From NCBI GenBank assembly GCA_039809125.1, contig JBDHUM010000018.1, forward strand, positions 1-20,088: a stretch of 20,088 nt of DNA. Reading direction: 5' to 3'. The DNA is from SZUA-359 sp039809125 (GTDB lineage: Bacteria > Patescibacteriota > Saccharimonadia > Saccharimonadales > Saccharimonadaceae). Shown one piece after another: positions 1-6,887 of this stretch. The position numbers and the translations under genes were made by a program. The notes beneath the pieces were generated by a model. The model saw only the letters and a list, made by a program, of their open reading frames with translations, searched no databases and was not told the DNA's origin. Position 1 is the stretch's first letter, and every line of letters begins with the position of its first letter.

Positions 1-180
1 AGTGATAGCTATCAATACATTGTTGAACTAGACAAGGCAACCAAAAAATTAGCGCGGATTGTGATGATTGAAACAGCTACTGATGGTGCAGCGTCGGTGC
101 ATACACTGTTTGATGATAGAAGTTCGTTTATTAGAACTAGCAAGCCAGGATCTGGCATGAATAAACCGGCGTTAAAATAA
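1..180 (+). CDS. 3' end of an unidentified protein gene (partial)
   Basis: Frame 1 is open from the window edge to a TAA stop at 178-180 and gives the last 59 residues of a protein that begins outside the window. The visible part reads like an extracellular or beta-rich domain (SDSYQYIVELDKATKKLARI, then a Ser/Lys-rich end) with no recognisable motif or membrane segment. I cannot name the family. The case for it being real is an uninterrupted frame with ordinary codon use, ending just before the tRNA region. Confidence 0.55.
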   Translation, partial: SDSYQYIVELDKATKKLARIVMIETATDGAASVHTLFDDRSSFIRTSKPGSGMNKPALK

Positions 181-233
181 ATAAGAATAATATCTGTTAT
201 AAAAGTTGTCTAATCCAAGAAGATAATCACCAT

Positions 234-280
234 GGAGAGGTGCAGGAGCGAAGTTACACTAGCTGCTCTCGAAAAGTAGC
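234..280 (+). pseudogene. 5'-half tRNA-Ser remnant
   Basis: This stretch repeats the 5' half of the intact tRNA-Ser located 85 nt downstream. It has the acceptor 5' strand GGAGAGG, TGCAGGAG, a diverged D-loop, and the anticodon arm with the same loop CTCGAAA. The anticodon stem has changed in sequence but still pairs (GCTGCT with AGTAGC, one G-T wobble). No variable arm, T-arm or acceptor 3' strand follows, so it cannot fold as a full tRNA. A few bases upstream of the acceptor (AATCAC) are also shared by both copies, which points to a tandem duplication that then decayed. Confidence 0.6.
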
Positions 281-318
281 GTTTCGTTTTGTATTATAAA
301 GAGGGCAACAATCACAGT

Positions 319-406
319 GGAGAGGTGCAGGAGTGGTTGAACTGGCCGCTCTCGAAAAGCGGTATGGGTTTACTCATCGAGGGTTCGAATCCCTCCCTCT
401 CCGCCA
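319..406 (+). tRNA. tRNA-Ser, anticodon CGA
   Basis: The sequence folds as a class II tRNA of 88 nt. The acceptor stem is GGAGAGG (319-325) paired with CCTCTCC (396-402), with discriminator G403 and an encoded CCA at 404-406. The anticodon stem CCGCT/AGCGG encloses the loop CTCGAAA, so the anticodon is CGA and reads UCG. A long variable arm (ATGGG-TTTA-CTCAT) and a T-arm GAGGG-TTCGAAT-CCCTC follow. The long variable arm fits serine and the CGA anticodon assigns it. A perfect palindrome follows 8 nt downstream as terminator. Confidence 0.95.
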
Positions 407-413
407 TATAAAA

Positions 414-445
414 TATCTACTCGTACGAGTAGATAGTTTTATTTA
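414..445 (+). terminator. Palindromic terminator, probably bidirectional
   Basis: Positions 414-435 form a perfect 22-nt inverted repeat (arm TATCTACTCGT). On the plus strand it is followed by TTTTATTT, as expected of an intrinsic terminator for the tRNA just upstream. On the minus strand the same hairpin is followed by TTTTAT, so it could also end transcripts of the convergent lipoprotein gene. The minus-strand role is an inference. The rest of the gap to 605 shows nothing I can identify. Confidence 0.7.
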
Positions 446-605
446 ATTGTAGTGAGCACTGATTTTCAAAAATCTAGGAAGGGTGCGTTGGTAGAACACT
501 AGAGATGTTGCCTATTTACTACTAGCACTACAAGTCACGTACTTAGCTACAGGATAACTCGATAGAGAGGGCTTGTTATTGAGTAGGTTAGCTCAAGGAC
601 AACTA

Positions 606-1436
606 CTATTTGATGGCTTCATTTGCAAGCGCATATTTCATTGCACCGTCAAGTAACCTGCTCGCTTTTTTGAACGCCGTAGTGTCGACTTCCTGCGCTT
701 CCTTCGCTGTTTTAGGCGCTCTTATACCCTGTCCGCCTTTACCTTTACCCACACGAATACCATCTTTACCCCATTCGTAGGTACCTGGGATGGCTTCGGT
801 CTGCGTTACTGCTAAGCCATTATCATCATAGGTGAATGTGTAAGCTGGTTCACCCTTTTTTCCGATAGTAACTAAGGTATAGTAAGTATGCAGTGTATTT
901 TGTTCTAGAGGTCCTTGATTTTGGAATTCCTCAGTTTTGATAAAGTATCCACCCGTTTCTTTCTTTTTTGTAGCAAAGATAAACTCCTCTGATCCAAACT
1001 CTTTGCCTCTTTCCTTGGTTAGAGGGGCTTCCTTACGGTTAATAAGTTCATCGTCTAGATTAAGCAGTAATACATCAGCCCGCTCGCCGAGTTGTTGCAT
1101 GGCATCAAATACTTCGTTAAACCTTTTCCCATCGTGTCCATTCAAATAATCTCCAACACTTTTAGACTTTTTTAATTCAGGGCTAAGTTTGATAACGATT
1201 GGACCTTGTGCTAGAGCATCTTTAACATCAGCAATTCTTTCAGCTGTCGTTTTACCGGTATCTACATCGGGAGTTGACGAAGATGTGCCACTTTCAGCAG
1301 TACACGCGCCGAGCCATAGTAAACCGCTTACGGCAACGACCCCTACGCTTTGACGGCCACGGCGTTTGCTAGCTCCTTCTTTTTCTAGTGAACCATTTTC
1401 TTCTGCTAAATTTACTGGAAATGTGTCGATACTCAT
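606..1436 (-). CDS. Putative lipoprotein of unknown function
   Basis: The protein has 276 residues from an ATG at 1434-1436. A basic KRRGRQS segment and a hydrophobic stretch (VGVVAVSGLLWLGAC, about residues 31-45) end in the lipobox LGAC. Cys45 is therefore the likely lipidated residue, with the rest outside the membrane. A Ser/Thr-rich linker follows, then a mixed domain with YTLVTIGKKGEPAYTFTYD and a Lys-rich C-terminus. I recognise no family. The frame stays open to an ATG at 1521-1523, but a consensus promoter lies between the two ATGs. Its predicted transcript starts near 1481, so translation must begin at the inner ATG, which has the purine-rich AGAAGAAA just upstream. It converges on the tRNA-Ser. 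Confidence 0.75.
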   Translation of the reverse strand: MSIDTFPVNLAEENGSLEKEGASKRRGRQSVGVVAVSGLLWLGACTAESGTSSSTPDVDTGKTTAERIADVKDALAQGPIVIKLSPELKKSKSVGDYLNGHDGKRFNEVFDAMQQLGERADVLLLNLDDELINRKEAPLTKERGKEFGSEEFIFATKKKETGGYFIKTEEFQNQGPLEQNTLHTYYTLVTIGKKGEPAYTFTYDDNGLAVTQTEAIPGTYEWGKDGIRVGKGKGGQGIRAPKTAKEAQEVDTTAFKKASRLLDGAMKYALANEAIK

Positions 1437-1487
1437 TTTGTTTCTTCTTTCTACCGCAAGGCGGCATTGTATTTCATTTATAATATC

Positions 1488-1516
1488 ATTATACTCTATA
1501 TTTGTATTTTTGTCAA
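1488..1516 (-). promoter_or_regulatory. Consensus sigma70-type promoter for the lipoprotein gene
   Basis: On the minus strand TTGACA (1511-1516) and TATAAT (1488-1493) are separated by exactly 17 nt, a full match to the vegetative promoter consensus. The predicted start of transcription near 1481 leaves a leader of about 45 nt before the ATG at 1436. It sits inside the apparent N-terminal extension of the open frame and so argues against the upstream start. Confidence 0.85.
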
Positions 1517-1614
1517 TATCCATTTATGATCAATTACGAACTAAGCTTGCTTTTTCGTGCCTAAAGGAGTATACCAAACAGTAACATACTAAAACCAACA
1601 TAGTAAGGAGATGT

Positions 1615-2031
1615 ATGATAGCACCAGATACACTACGATTAATTGAAGGAGACAAACGAAACCCTGACAAAGGTGACGAGTCGTCTCATGTGGCGGATGA
1701 GTTACTAGAGGATTTCAACACGAGACTAGTTGAATTAAGGGGCAATAAATCATATCAGGAAATTGTAAAAGAATTGGTTGAGATTGCGCGAGACGTGACT
1801 GCTACATATTTATTTGAGGAATTGAGCGCACAGGCCACAGAAGGACAAGGAGATTATGCCGCAAGAGAGCAAGCTGTTGATAAACTAAATGCATATGTAG
1901 TGGAACTGATCGGCCGACTTAAGGCTGATGTACCAGGTACACTAACGCAGCTAAAGGCTGCGACTGAGCCAACGGTAGAATTTGCTGTTTCTAAAGATAA
2001 ACCACATCATATCGAACCAGCCGCCGCCTAA
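1615..2031 (+). CDS. Small acidic cytosolic protein, unknown function
   Basis: 138 residues from an ATG preceded by AAGGAG at 1605-1610. There is no signal peptide or membrane helix. The composition is acidic and helix-prone (ADELLEDFNTRLVELRG, YQEIVKELVEIARDV), ending in a His/Pro/Ala tail. I recognise no family. A weak promoter (TTGCTT at 1547-1552, 17 nt, TATACC at 1570-1575) may drive it, divergent from the lipoprotein gene. It stands alone, with 148 nt to the start chosen for the next gene. Confidence 0.7.
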   Translation: MIAPDTLRLIEGDKRNPDKGDESSHVADELLEDFNTRLVELRGNKSYQEIVKELVEIARDVTATYLFEELSAQATEGQGDYAAREQAVDKLNAYVVELIGRLKADVPGTLTQLKAATEPTVEFAVSKDKPHHIEPAAA

Positions 2032-2179
2032 TACATGGCTCGCAGCGAAGATTTTGAACCCCTTTCTTGCTTCGAAGCCAAGCGAGGCAATCGCTTAGTC
2101 TACCGCAAATAATCAACTATTGCGGGGTAAGTGCACAGTGCGCTACAAGCTGGCCAATCGATCTGATACACTAAAAAAT

Positions 2180-3607
2180 ATGAAAAAAATCGGACAACTT
2201 GAGATCGTATCGTTCTCGACGGGTGCGTCGCTTATGGCGTATGAATTGGTAGCGGCTCGGGTGTTAGCGCCAACCATCGGCAGTTCAACTTATGTCTGGA
2301 CGGCAGTAATTGGCGTAATAATCGCAGCGCTAAGTGTCGGCTATTACGCTGGAGGTAAGCTAGCTGATTTTCGTGGCAAGTCTATTGACGTTGCGTGGTT
2401 ATTGCTGTGGTCGGCTCTATTAGTGGCGCTCACACGGATATTGTATCTGCCAGCGATAGATTGGCTCAGTGGCATCGCGATTGATATTCGCCTGCAAGCA
2501 ATTGCGATAGCGCTGGTATTGTTTGCTCCAACGAGCTTTTTGCTTGGGGTGATAAGTCCGTATTTAGTAAAACTTCAGGTGACATCGCTCAAGAAATCTG
2601 GCCAGGCAGTGGCTAGTTTGAGTACCAGCAATGCCATTGGTAGTATTGCTGGTACATTTGCAACCGGATTTATACTGTTTGGCTATGTGGGTTCGCGGGA
2701 GACGTTGTCGCTTATAGCAGTGCTACTGGTTTTGGTATCGTGGTTGATTAATACGAAATTTGCTAGTGTGAAACGGCTGATTGTTGGTGGTATTGTTGTG
2801 CTGATTGCTTGGCTGCCGGTGCTTGGTGGAACCGGAATTTCGATTGATACCCCGTCGGCGCACTATATGCTTACTTCTCAGGTGAGGAATGGTCGACCCA
2901 TCACCGGCCTTATCACTGGTCCTGGCGGCACGCAGTCAGCCGTTTACCAGATGGGGAATAATGAGCTGGTGTTTTGGTATACCAGTCAGATGGCACGCAC
3001 GACACTTGAACTAAAGCCTCAAAAGATATTGATACTGGGTGGCGGAGCGTTTACTTTGCCTAATTATTTAGGAGCTACATTGCCGCAATCTCGCATTGAT
3101 GTTGTCGAAATTGATCCGGTGTTAGAGGAGATCGCCGTGAAGCACTTTCGCTACTCATCCCCGCCAAATGTGCGATTAATTTTTGATGATGCTAGGGCTT
3201 TTCTTGAGAAGAACACCGAGCAATATGATGTGGTGCTGGTTGATGTTTACGGTGACGATAGTATTCCCTTTAGCTTGATAACGACTGAATACGTCCGAAG
3301 CTTGGAGCGAGCCGTTTCGCCAAACGGGGTTGTGCTGGCTAATATTATTGCTGGATTTGACGGCGGAGCATGTGAAGAACTACTGGGATCGCTGCAGGCA
3401 GCGTATGGTTCGGTTTTTTCCCACGCCTATTACCGCGCGGCTAACCCGCACATCAAGCGTGGTAATATCATCGCTGCCTATAGTCGCAACGAACAACAGC
3501 TTGCGACTATGGCGCCACTTACGACGTCGCGTGGTCAGCTATTTCACGATAACTATGCTCCAGGTGAGCGATTGTATTTCAATTGCCGAAATCAGTCGCA
3601 ATCATAA
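2180..3607 (+). CDS. Polytopic membrane protein with spermidine-synthase-like domain
   Basis: 475 residues from the ATG at 2180. The frame is open further up, with GTG at 2138 and TTG at 2120 as alternative starts, and no start has a clear ribosome site. The N-terminal 220 residues hold about seven hydrophobic segments and begin with the EIVSFSTGASLMAYELVAAR block typical of membrane-fused spermidine synthase homologues. The C-terminal half is a Rossmann methyltransferase-like fold: ILILGGGAF (about 284-291), VVEIDP (308-313), DDARAF (336-341), DVVLVDVYGDD (350-360). True spermidine synthases have GGGDG and a catalytic Asp in DSSDP. Here these are GGGAF and DVYGDD, so aminopropyl transfer is doubtful and the substrate is unknown. 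Confidence 0.8.
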   Translation: MKKIGQLEIVSFSTGASLMAYELVAARVLAPTIGSSTYVWTAVIGVIIAALSVGYYAGGKLADFRGKSIDVAWLLLWSALLVALTRILYLPAIDWLSGIAIDIRLQAIAIALVLFAPTSFLLGVISPYLVKLQVTSLKKSGQAVASLSTSNAIGSIAGTFATGFILFGYVGSRETLSLIAVLLVLVSWLINTKFASVKRLIVGGIVVLIAWLPVLGGTGISIDTPSAHYMLTSQVRNGRPITGLITGPGGTQSAVYQMGNNELVFWYTSQMARTTLELKPQKILILGGGAFTLPNYLGATLPQSRIDVVEIDPVLEEIAVKHFRYSSPPNVRLIFDDARAFLEKNTEQYDVVLVDVYGDDSIPFSLITTEYVRSLERAVSPNGVVLANIIAGFDGGACEELLGSLQAAYGSVFSHAYYRAANPHIKRGNIIAAYSRNEQQLATMAPLTTSRGQLFHDNYAPGERLYFNCRNQSQS

Positions 3608-3614
3608 AGCATAA

Positions 3615-3630
3615 ACACTACATATAGCGT
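3615..3630 (+). promoter_or_regulatory. Predicted NrdR box (distal)
   Basis: ACACTACATATAGCGT matches the NrdR box consensus ACACWATATATWGTGT at 14 of 16 positions. It lies 74 nt upstream of the end of the promoter-proximal box and is the best single match of the three sites. NrdR is an ATP/dATP-sensing repressor of ribonucleotide reductase genes. Its own gene is not in this window. Confidence 0.65.
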
Positions 3631-3697
3631 TGTAAATATGAAACAGACACTATAAGGGGTAGTATTACTTTTTTGTTGTAAAAAGCATAAAAAAGGC

Positions 3698-3751
3698 TTG
3701 CAATCATTATATGTAGCGCTTATAGTTCTATACAGACACTACATATGTAGT
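3698..3751 (+). promoter_or_regulatory. nrd operon promoter overlapped by paired NrdR boxes
   Basis: A promoter can be read as TTGCAA (3698-3703), a 17-nt spacer and TATAGT (3721-3726). One NrdR-like box (3704-3719, 11 of 16 matches) fills the spacer exactly. A second (3736-3751, 12 of 16, ACACTACATATGTAGT) covers the start region. The two boxes start 32 nt apart, three helical turns, the spacing known for cooperative NrdR pairs. Binding would block polymerase, so repression when dATP is high is the natural reading. Confidence 0.7.
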
Positions 3752-3774
3752 AGTTCAATAAAATACACACGTTA

Positions 3775-3867
3775 GCAAGCAGGAGGTAAGATGCTCTCTG
3801 GCAACAGATGGGTGTTTTAATGCTTGCGCACCGTTTGGGAGGTGTTGTGTGGAAGGTACTAACATAA
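3775..3867 (+). promoter_or_regulatory. nrdA leader: stem and two mini-ORFs
   Basis: The 5' leader of about 150 nt carries a strong ribosome site AGGAGG (3781-3786) followed by a 9-codon ORF (3791-3820, MLSGNRWVF). The TAA of that ORF overlaps the ATG of a 15-codon ORF (3820-3867, MLAHRLGGVVWKVLT). nrdA starts 19 nt later with a weaker site (AGGGA, 3874-3878). GCAAGCA (3775-3781) can pair with TGCTTGC (3821-3827) and close the first mini-ORF in a loop. Translation of the leader could alter access to nrdA, but nothing shows this directly. Confidence 0.4.
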
Positions 3868-3886
3868 CAAAATAGGGAACACATTC

Positions 3887-6310
3887 ATGAATGGAATTCA
3901 TGTAGTCAAACGCGATGGCACCCGCGAACCATTTGACGCCAACAAAATCAACTTAGCACTCGTGAGGGCGAGTGAAGGTCTACCTGATCAAGTGAGCAAG
4001 GTAGTGCAGGTCGCAACTGAGTTACAACTGACATTATTTGACGGTATTACCAGTGAACAGCTTGATGAAGCGGTGATTCACACAGCTTTGCAAAACGTTA
4101 AAGACGATCCCGATTTTGATAAAATCGCCGCTAGGTTGTTGCTGAAAAACGTCTACAAGAATATCCTTGGTGACTTTGAAACGCCACAAGACATCAAGAA
4201 GCTTCATGCCTCTAAATTTCAAAAATACATTCCAGCAGCAGTTAAAGAGGGCTTGCTTGATAAGCGAATGAACGATGGTCGGTTTGATCTCAAAAAACTT
4301 GGAGAGGCTTTGGTGCCTGAACGCGATGATTTCTTTCGTTACATCGGACTTGTTACAAATATGAATCGCTATGCCCTGCGTTTGCACGGTGATGCAAAAC
4401 GACCGCTTGAGGTGCCGCAATTTACGCACATGCGCATTGCGATGGGACTAAGCTTTAACGAGGAAGATCCAACCGCATCCGCACTTGAGTTCTACGACCA
4501 TATGAGCCGGCTCGAGTATGTTACTGGTGGCTCAACTAGGGTTAATGCCGGCGGTTCGCATCCGCAACTATCGAACTGTTTCTTGCTAGAAGTGCAAGAC
4601 GACATGGAGGCAATCGCCAAAAGTGTGCGCGATACGATGTGGATTGCTAAGGGCACTGGTGGTATTGGTATTACTATGACCAAACTGCGAGCCGCCGGTA
4701 GTCCGGTAAAAACTACCAATACCGAGAGCACCGGTCCGATTCCATTTATGAAAATGATCGACACGGCACTATTTGCTGTTAGTCGTAAGGGTAAAAAAAT
4801 GGGCGGCGCAGCCATGTATATGGAAAATTGGCACTATAACTTTCCAGAGTTTATGGATCTCAGAGCCAACTCAGGCGACCCCTACATGCGTACGCGTATT
4901 ATGAATACCGCTGTGTATATCTCTGATGAGTTTATGAAACGAGTCGAAAAAGACGAAGAGTGGTATTTGTTTGATCCAGCGGATACGCCTGATTTACCTG
5001 AACTATACGGTTCAGAGTTTTCAAAGCGTTATGCCGAGTATATAAAACTGGCAAAAGATGGTAAATTGCGCGTGTTTAAATCACTACCGGCCAGACAACA
5101 GTTCAAGCAAATTTTGACTAGTTTGCAGGCTACCAGTCACCCATGGCTGACTTGGAAAGATAGTATTAATGTTCGAGCGCTTAACAACAACACCGGCACA
5201 ATTCATTGTTCAAATATGTGTACCGAAATTACCCTACCACAAGACAAAGAGAATATATCGGTGTGTAACCTTATAAGCATTAACCTCAGCCGTCACCTCA
5301 GTGACAGTGGAGAGTGGGACTGGAAGCGGATGGAGCAAAGTGTGCGTGCGGCGACTCGACAGCTCGACAATTTGTGTGACATCACTAATACACCAGTGCC
5401 AGAAGCGATGAACTCAAACCTGCAAAATCGAGCAATTGGCCTTGGGCTGATGGGCTTTACGGATGTTATCGAGAAGCTGGGCCACAGCTACGACTCGGAG
5501 GGAGCGTATGAGGTGATTGACCAAGTGACTGAGTTTATCAGCTACTATGCAATCGACGAATCAACTAAGCTTGCTAAAAAACGCGGCAACTACCCACAGT
5601 TTAAGGGTAGTGGTTGGGACAGAGGGCTATTGCCAATCGATACACTCGATATTCATAGTAAGGACCGCAAGCAAAAAGTGACCGTGACGCACAAAACGCG
5701 TTTAGACTGGGAAGCGCTACGCAAGAAAACCAAAAAAGGCATTCGTAATGCGACACTGATGGCGATTGCGCCAACTGCTAATATTGGTCTTGTTGCCGGT
5801 ACCACTCCCGGGCTCGATCCACAGTTTGCACAAATTTTTAGCCGCGCAACACTAAACGGCAAGTTCCTTGAGATCAATCACAACATGGTACGTGCACTTA
5901 AAAAAATTGGTGTGTGGGAGCAGGTGAAAGATCAAGTGCTGGCAAATCAAGGTGATATTCAAATCATCGATGAGATTCCGCAGCACATTAAAGATATTTA
6001 CAAGACAAGCTTTCAGATTAGTCCATATGCCTTTATCGAGGTGGCGGCACGGGCGCAAAAATGGGTGGACCAAGCGATTAGCCGTAATATGTATCTTGAA
6101 ACCCGTAACGTCGATGATTACGTCGATATCTATACCGAATGCTGGCGGCGTGGCCTCAAGACGACCTACTACTTACATGTTAAACCGCGTCATCAGGCCG
6201 AGCAAAGCACGACGCATGTTAACAAAACTGAAGACATTGCTAAGAAAACCGGCGCCAAGCGTGCAGGGTTTGGATTTGCTAATAAACAGAAAGTGGGAGG
6301 AGGCGTATGA
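3887..6310 (+). CDS. nrdA: Ribonucleoside-diphosphate reductase, alpha (large) subunit
   Basis: 807 residues. It reduces ribonucleoside diphosphates to deoxy forms together with NrdB. An ATP-cone allosteric domain (about residues 4-95, VVKRDGTREPFDANKINLAL) is followed by the barrel. The active-site cysteines are C231 (SNCFLL) and C460 (SVCNLISINL), the thiyl-radical residue is C445, and N443/E447 lie in SNMCTEI. The radical-transfer tyrosine pair is Y761-Y762 (KTTYYLHV). Oddly, the 45-residue tail after these tyrosines has no cysteine, although class I enzymes normally end with a redox Cys pair that re-reduces the active site. The gene ends with TGA overlapping the ATG of a Cys-rich micropeptide. 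NrdR boxes precede it. Confidence 0.97.
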   Translation: MNGIHVVKRDGTREPFDANKINLALVRASEGLPDQVSKVVQVATELQLTLFDGITSEQLDEAVIHTALQNVKDDPDFDKIAARLLLKNVYKNILGDFETPQDIKKLHASKFQKYIPAAVKEGLLDKRMNDGRFDLKKLGEALVPERDDFFRYIGLVTNMNRYALRLHGDAKRPLEVPQFTHMRIAMGLSFNEEDPTASALEFYDHMSRLEYVTGGSTRVNAGGSHPQLSNCFLLEVQDDMEAIAKSVRDTMWIAKGTGGIGITMTKLRAAGSPVKTTNTESTGPIPFMKMIDTALFAVSRKGKKMGGAAMYMENWHYNFPEFMDLRANSGDPYMRTRIMNTAVYISDEFMKRVEKDEEWYLFDPADTPDLPELYGSEFSKRYAEYIKLAKDGKLRVFKSLPARQQFKQILTSLQATSHPWLTWKDSINVRALNNNTGTIHCSNMCTEITLPQDKENISVCNLISINLSRHLSDSGEWDWKRMEQSVRAATRQLDNLCDITNTPVPEAMNSNLQNRAIGLGLMGFTDVIEKLGHSYDSEGAYEVIDQVTEFISYYAIDESTKLAKKRGNYPQFKGSGWDRGLLPIDTLDIHSKDRKQKVTVTHKTRLDWEALRKKTKKGIRNATLMAIAPTANIGLVAGTTPGLDPQFAQIFSRATLNGKFLEINHNMVRALKKIGVWEQVKDQVLANQGDIQIIDEIPQHIKDIYKTSFQISPYAFIEVAARAQKWVDQAISRNMYLETRNVDDYVDIYTECWRRGLKTTYYLHVKPRHQAEQSTTHVNKTEDIAKKTGAKRAGFGFANKQKVGGGV

Positions 6311-6372
6311 CAGACAATACTTGTACATGCAACTGTGAATGCTGCAAATCGTGCGACACCTGTAATAAATAA
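6307..6372 (+). CDS. 21-residue micropeptide with seven cysteines
   Basis: An ATG overlaps the nrdA stop (ATGA) and is preceded by GGGAGGAGG at 6295-6303, a strong ribosome site still inside nrdA. The peptide of 21 residues begins MTDNTC and has cysteines at 6, 8, 10, 12, 13, 16 and 19, including CKSC and CDTC. The coupling and the ribosome site support translation. The composition suggests thiol redox chemistry or metal binding. Its place straight after a NrdA without tail cysteines suggests it may act as a detached redox tail. A -1 frameshift fusion to NrdA would give the same tail in cis, but I see no good slippery heptamer. Confidence 0.55.
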   Translation: MTDNTCTCNCECCKSCDTCNK

Positions 6373-6412
6373 CTAAACAATCAAACTGAAAAGGGAAGGA
6401 AAAACGATCACA

Positions 6413-6595
6413 ATGAACGCATCAGCAATTTTTGGGCAAGACGAAGACACCATGACACTAGAGGAAAAATTGGCCGCAATTGACCGTGCTATGAAAAATG
6501 CCCAAGATCAAGCTAACCAAGATGCCGCCGCCCGTGGCTCGGTAGCAGCACCACTCGATCCAGCAAGTTTAACAATCTGTGATGGTTGTGAGTAG
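6413..6595 (+). CDS. 60-residue protein ending in CDGCE, possible trans NrdA tail
   Basis: The protein starts at an ATG 13 nt after AAGGGAAGGA, a rather long spacing. An acidic helix-prone part (MTLEEKLAAIDRAMKNAQDQ, about 14-33) is followed by an Ala/Gly/Pro linker and the C-terminal LTICDGCE with C56 and C59. A flexible segment ending in CxxC within one residue of the C-terminus is the layout of the redox tail of class I NrdA proteins. The neighbouring NrdA lacks that tail. I infer that it could pair with NrdA and shuttle electrons from thioredoxin or glutaredoxin. No family is recognised. It sits between nrdA and nrdB with no room for a separate promoter. Confidence 0.7.
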   Translation: MNASAIFGQDEDTMTLEEKLAAIDRAMKNAQDQANQDAAARGSVAAPLDPASLTICDGCE

Positions 6596-6886
6596 ATGAG
6601 TTGGGGAGAGACAGAGACATGGGTTCGCTACGACGAACTAGAAGATTTTTACACAACAGCCACAGCAAAAGCGGTACATGCACTGAAAGAGCTTATCCTT
6701 GCAGGAAGAGTTGGAATCGTTCATCATGGTAGTGAGAGAATGCGTATGGTAACAAGGAAAGATGGCACATCAGAAAGTATGGTGTCATCGCCGCAAGCAG
6801 CTCTAGCGCTGTTCGCAATAGAGGACAGCCAAAATCCAATAACAAAAAGAAAGCTGGAATTAGTTAAATCAAAGGAGGTAGCATAA
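6596..6886 (+). CDS. Unknown 96-residue protein inside the nrd operon
   Basis: The ATG follows the TAG of the previous gene without a gap, and there is no clear ribosome site, so translation probably depends on coupling. It encodes 96 residues with a helical segment (TTATAKAVHALKELILAG), a basic part (HHGSERMRMVTRKDG) and a Lys-rich end. There is no cysteine, signal or membrane helix. I recognise no family. Its place between the small Cys protein and nrdB, with nrdB only 1 nt after its stop, suggests a role tied to the reductase, such as assembly or regulation. Confidence 0.7.
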   Translation: MSWGETETWVRYDELEDFYTTATAKAVHALKELILAGRVGIVHHGSERMRMVTRKDGTSESMVSSPQAALALFAIEDSQNPITKRKLELVKSKEVA

Positions 6887-6887
6887 C

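Noticed and set aside
937..1584. Plus-strand ORFs opposite the lipoprotein gene (937-1149, 1366-1584)
   Set aside because: They lie antisense to a gene with a lipobox and a consensus promoter, have Ser-rich shadow composition and lack ribosome sites.
3733..3886. Cobalamin, purine or 2'-deoxyguanosine riboswitch before nrdA
   Set aside because: I could not find the conserved core bases of any of these classes. Only one 7-bp stem and the mini-ORFs are supported.
6308..6310. UGA read as glycine (Gracilibacteria/SR1 code)
   Set aside because: Long genes contain no in-frame TGA, and reading through the nrdA TGA gives sequence without tail features.
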